NCBI RefSeq assembly: GCF_001613505.1
Contig: NZ_BDCM01000007.1
Span: 124,001-188,000 of the forward strand
Direction of reading: 5' to 3'
DNA length: 64,000 nt
Origin: Nocardia mikamii NBRC 108933
GTDB taxonomy: Bacteria; Actinomycetota; Actinomycetes; Mycobacteriales; Mycobacteriaceae
Shown: positions 61,162-64,000 of the stretch, piece after piece
How positions within the stretch are numbered: position 1 is the first letter of the stretch
Layout: every line of letters starts with the position of its first letter
Position numbers and translations under genes: made by a program
Notes under the pieces: generated by a model
Told to the model about the DNA's origin: nothing
Seen by the model: the letters and a program-made list of their open reading frames with translations, nothing else
Databases searched by the model: none

Positions 61162-61958
61162 ACAATCTGCACCGTGAACTCGCGCCGATCACCTCCGAGG
61201 CGTGGTCGGCCATCGAGGAGGAGGCGACGCGCACCTTCCGGCGTCATATCGCCGGTCGCCGGGTGGTGGACCTGTCCGGTCCGCACGGCACCGACTACTC
61301 CGCGGTCGGATTGGGACGCACCACCGTCATCGACGCGCCGGATCAGGGCGTGCAGGCCCGCCAGCGCCTGGTGGCGCCGCTGGTCGAGTTGCGGGTGCCG
61401 TTCACGCTCTCCCGTGAGGAGCTCGACAACGTCGAGCGCGGCGCCGAGGACGCCGATCTGGATCCGGTGAAGGATGCCGCCCGCAAGATCGCGTTCGCCG
61501 AGGACCGCGCCGTCTTCGAGGGCTACCCCGCCGCCGGGATCACCGGCATCCGGGCGGCCGTGTCGAACACCCCCGTCACCGCGCCGAGCGATCCGCGCCT
61601 CATCCCCGAGGCCATCGCCCAGGCATTGAGCAAGTTGCGACTCGCCGGTGTCGACGGGCCGTATTCGGTGCTGCTGAGCGCCGATCTGTACACGGCCGTG
61701 AGTGAGACCTCCGACCACGGCCATCCGATCCGCACGCATATCGAGCGGTTGATCCCCGAGGGCGAGATCATCTGGGCACCCGCCATCGACGGCGCCTTCG
61801 TGCTGACCACCCGCGGCGGCGACTTCGATCTGCAACTGGGTCAGGATCTGTCGATCGGCTACCTGTCCCACGACGCGGAGAGCGTGCAGCTGTACTTCCA
61901 GGAGAGCTTGACCTTCCTGGTCTACACCGCCGAGGCCGCAGTCCCGCTGCGCGGCTGA
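61158..61958 (+). CDS. Encapsulin nanocompartment shell protein (Cfp29/linocin M18 family)
   Basis: 266 residues, the standard length. HK97-like shell protein: N-terminal MNNLHRELAPITSEAWSAIE, RRVVDLSGPHGTDYSAVGLG, VPFTLSREELDNVERGAEDA, and the C-terminal QDLSIGYLSHDAESVQLYFQ. Such shells self-assemble into 60- or 180-subunit cages. Its only visible cargo here is the upstream DyP, whose stop it overlaps by 4 bp. Confidence 0.95.
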   Translation: MNNLHRELAPITSEAWSAIEEEATRTFRRHIAGRRVVDLSGPHGTDYSAVGLGRTTVIDAPDQGVQARQRLVAPLVELRVPFTLSREELDNVERGAEDADLDPVKDAARKIAFAEDRAVFEGYPAAGITGIRAAVSNTPVTAPSDPRLIPEAIAQALSKLRLAGVDGPYSVLLSADLYTAVSETSDHGHPIRTHIERLIPEGEIIWAPAIDGAFVLTTRGGDFDLQLGQDLSIGYLSHDAESVQLYFQESLTFLVYTAEAAVPLRG

Positions 61959-61989
61959 GCACCGCGCGAGCGATCTTCGAGGTATCACC

Positions 61990-62580
61990 ATGAGTGACGA
62001 CGTCCCGCCGGTTTCCGAACCCGATATCTCCCGCCGGTCCCGCGGGCCGATGCGTGCGGTGCGGGCCGGTGTCGTCACCGGCCGCCGCACTCTCACCTAC
62101 AGTGCGCTCGCCGCGCTGTCGGTGCTGGTGATCTGTGGTGCCGTGGTGGTCCTGTTCGGGGTGAACCGGATCTTCACCGGGCTGCTGGCCGGGGCGGTGG
62201 CGGGCATCGCGCTACTGGTGGCGCTGTTCGGTCGCGATGTCGTCGTTCTCACCGACCGCGCGATCTATCGGCGCACCCCGTGGGGCGAATCGCGGCTGGA
62301 GTGGAATCGTGTGGTGGCAGGCCGGTTCGCCCTCGACGAGCGCGCCCGCTGGTCGCTCGCGCTGGATCTGACCGGCGGCGACGAACCGCACGACGAGCTG
62401 GTCCTGCTCAGCATTCCGCCGGTGCGGCATCCGGTGTCCAACGCCTACGAACATCGCAAGCGCGAACAGGTCGCCGAGATTCGCCGGATCCTGCGGGAGA
62501 AGCGGATACCGGTCACCCTGCTGCCCGAGATCGCCTCGGCCCTGCACGAACACTGGAAGCTGGCACCGGCCGCCCAATGA
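61990..62580 (+). CDS. Membrane protein with PH-like domain
   Basis: 196 residues. A basic N-terminus (RRSRGPMRAVRAGVVTGRR) is followed by two membrane helices (ALAALSVLVICGAVVVLFGV and TGLLAGAVAGIALLVALFG), then a bacterial PH-like strand domain (VVLTDRAIYRRTPWGES, LEWNRVVAGRFALDERARW). Function unknown. It lies 31 bp after encapsulin and overlaps the NUDIX gene by ATGA. Confidence 0.7.
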   Translation: MSDDVPPVSEPDISRRSRGPMRAVRAGVVTGRRTLTYSALAALSVLVICGAVVVLFGVNRIFTGLLAGAVAGIALLVALFGRDVVVLTDRAIYRRTPWGESRLEWNRVVAGRFALDERARWSLALDLTGGDEPHDELVLLSIPPVRHPVSNAYEHRKREQVAEIRRILREKRIPVTLLPEIASALHEHWKLAPAAQ

Positions 62581-63023
62581 GCTCCGCGCCCGCCCGTACC
62601 GACCGTATCGTGAAGGCTCCCTCCATGATTCGCACCGCCGCGCTCGCCCACATCCGGGATCGTCGTCTGCTGCAGACACGGTCGACCGGCAAAGAGGTGT
62701 TCTACATGGCGGGCGGGAAGATCGACCCCGGCGAATCACCGGTGCAGGCGTTGTACCGCGAGGTGCGGGAGGAACTGGGTGTCGAGGTGACGGCCCATGA
62801 CGAGCTCGGTGTCTTCGAATGTGAGGCGTACGGGCACACGCCGGGCACCGCACTGCACATGACCTGTTTCACCGCGGATCTCACCGGCGAACCGACGCCG
62901 ACGAGCGAGATCGCGGAACTGCGCTACTTCACCGTCGGCGAGTACGCGGCCATGCCGCATGTCGCGCCCGGCTCGATGCTGGTGTTCCGGCGGCTGCACG
63001 AACTCGACCTGATCGACTGGTGA
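62577..63023 (+). CDS. NUDIX hydrolase
   Basis: 148 residues. The complete Nudix box GKIDPGESPVQALYREVREE followed by LGV fits G-x5-E-x7-R-E-U-x-E-E-x-G-U. Typical strands AALAHIRDRRLLQTRS and ELRYFTVGEYAAM are present. It hydrolyses nucleoside-diphosphate derivatives; substrate unknown. ATG 62577 overlaps the upstream stop by 4 bp. Confidence 0.9.
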   Translation: MSSAPARTDRIVKAPSMIRTAALAHIRDRRLLQTRSTGKEVFYMAGGKIDPGESPVQALYREVREELGVEVTAHDELGVFECEAYGHTPGTALHMTCFTADLTGEPTPTSEIAELRYFTVGEYAAMPHVAPGSMLVFRRLHELDLIDW

Positions 63024-63032
63024 CGGCGACGG

Positions 63033-63061
63033 GCGATCCCGTGCGGTGACCGCGGGATCGC
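63033..63061. terminator. Bidirectional hairpin terminator between convergent genes
   Basis: GCGATCCCG pairs perfectly with CGGGATCGC around an 11-base loop, between the NUDIX stop and the MFS stop. It would serve both strands. Confidence 0.55.
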
Positions 63062-64000
63062 TACGTCGCGTCGCCGCCTTCGACCGGCGCGGCGCCCTCG
63101 CCATCGGTGGTCGGGCGCGACTCGGGTCGCTCCAGGTCTCGGTCGCGGGCCACCGCGCCGGGCGGTTCGCCATCGATCCGCCCGGCGCCGGTCTGCTCGG
63201 TGCCGGTCTGCTCGGTGCCGGTCTGCTCGGTGCCGGTCTGCTCGGTGTCGGACGGAATGCGTGTCGCGACCACGAACGCGAGGAGCAGCACGACCGCGAC
63301 GCCGAGCAGGGCCACGCGGGTCGCGTCGGCGAATCCGTTGGCCAGCGCGTCGGTGACCGCGGCCGGTGCGTGCTGGGCACGCAGGCCGGCGATCGCGCCG
63401 CCCGCCGAATCGCGGGTGGCCGCACCCACGGCCCCGGCGGCGCGGGTGGCCAGGCCCGGGACGTAGCTCAACCGGTCCGGCAGGAAGTGGCCGAGACCGA
63501 TCGAAAGGGTACTGCCGAGCACCGCCACACCCAGCGCGGCACCGGCGGGCCGGGCCGTGGCCGCGGTGATCGATCCCGGATCCGATGCCACGGCTCCCGC
63601 GCCGCCCCGCATACTCGCCGTGAGCGGGGCGGCGGCCAGCCCGAGACCGATGCCGTAGCAGGCCAGTAGCACGGTCGGCACCCACACCGGAATCGTCGAG
63701 GTCAGCGCCAGCGCGGTCACCGCCATCGCGAGCAACGCGATCGCCAGGCCGATCCGTACCAGCCACAGTGGAGGTACCGTTCGCAGTGGTCCGGCGGTCA
63801 GGACCGCCGAGATGAGCGCGCATCCGGTCAGTACCACGAGAATCGAACCCGTTCGCAGCGTGGACAACCCGAGGCAGTTCACCAGGTACAGCGGCAGCAC
63901 GAAGAGCAGTCCGAACTGCGCCGCCGCGATCAGCAGGGCCGCGCCGTCGCCCCAGTGCCGGGGATCGCGCAGATGCGAGAAGTCCACCAGCGCGGCATGT
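63061..64000 (-). CDS. DHA2-type MFS transporter, 5' end beyond the window
   Basis: The minus-strand frame is open to the right edge (HAALVDFSHLRDP...), so only the C-terminal ~313 residues are seen. Hydrophobic helices such as ALLIAAAQFGLLFVLPLYLV, VLTGCALISAVLTAG and VALLGVAVVLLLAFVVATRI, and the DFSHLRDP segment between helices, match 14-TM drug exporters. The hydrophilic tail carries four TEQTG repeats encoded by a 15-bp tandem repeat. Efflux substrate unknown. Confidence 0.8.
   Translation of the reverse strand, partial: HAALVDFSHLRDPRHWGDGAALLIAAAQFGLLFVLPLYLVNCLGLSTLRTGSILVVLTGCALISAVLTAGPLRTVPPLWLVRIGLAIALLAMAVTALALTSTIPVWVPTVLLACYGIGLGLAAAPLTASMRGGAGAVASDPGSITAATARPAGAALGVAVLGSTLSIGLGHFLPDRLSYVPGLATRAAGAVGAATRDSAGGAIAGLRAQHAPAAVTDALANGFADATRVALLGVAVVLLLAFVVATRIPSDTEQTGTEQTGTEQTGTEQTGAGRIDGEPPGAVARDRDLERPESRPTTDGEGAAPVEGGDAT
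63187..63246. repeat. 15-bp tandem repeat, four perfect units, inside the MFS gene
   Basis: Four identical units of GCCGGTCTGCTCGGT. They encode T-E-Q-T-G repeats in the cytoplasmic tail of the exporter on the minus strand. Such runs change length by slippage; 15 bp keeps the frame. Confidence 0.8.

Overview
The window is high-GC actinobacterial DNA, most likely from Nocardia or a close mycolate-containing relative. The evidence is GTG starts, many 4-bp ATGA gene overlaps, an aerobic-pathway precorrin-6A synthase (CobF), a thyA-folA pair, a DyP peroxidase-encapsulin pair, and a CpnT/WXG100-like type VII secretion (T7SS) cassette. This assignment is inferred from gene content only.

Layout. 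1-2155: a partial FMN-binding split-barrel (PNPOx-like) gene on the minus strand, divergent from a MocR (GntR + aminotransferase) regulator. 2371-53380: a tight three-gene unit. It holds a putative chaperone or immunity-like protein, a WXG100-like protein with a proline-rich linker and a C-terminal degenerate zincin-like domain, and one uninterrupted 47,997-bp reading frame of 15,998 codons (about 1.7 MDa). 53574-64000: ordinary chromosomal genes. These are a DUF2630 protein, a type-B carboxylesterase, an Fpg/Nei glycosylase, a secreted hypothetical protein, cobF, thyA-folA, a cupin, DyP-encapsulin, a PH-like membrane protein, a NUDIX hydrolase and a truncated MFS exporter.

The giant gene is the centre of interest. 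Its N-terminus looks like the CpnT-type WXG100-like domain of T7SS toxins. The passenger is a chain of modules: a SecA-like DEAD ATPase; a papain-fold glutamine deamidase (Tox-PL) with an intact Cys-His-Asp triad; RsbW-like ATPases; eight tandem XRE helix-turn-helix repeats; sigma-like segments; a kinase-like segment; HExxH zincin domains; a GT4 glycosyltransferase; two TetR domains; an array of LuxR/LacI/GntR/sigma-4-like DNA-binding units; an alpha/beta hydrolase; an ECF sigma fused to a zinc anti-sigma; a PP2C phosphatase; two MFS-like segments; a DUF3626-like domain; and an M3 metallopeptidase.

Modules are repeatedly separated by a short linker motif, I-G-[SA]-[RK]-P (15 copies), and towards the C-terminus by an F-H-[HN]-x-P-[DN] motif. 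Four copies of a 93-95-residue repeat flank exchangeable cassettes, and two pairs of them lie in near-identical DNA direct repeats. Several module types occur as intact and active-site-degenerate copies side by side. One zincin-like domain occurs six times, including once in the upstream WXG100-like protein.

My working model is an inference: a MARTX-like, T7SS-associated giant polyprotein that grows by capturing and duplicating chromosomal domains and may be cut into units at the recurrent linkers. Secretion, processing and activity of this protein cannot be shown from sequence alone.
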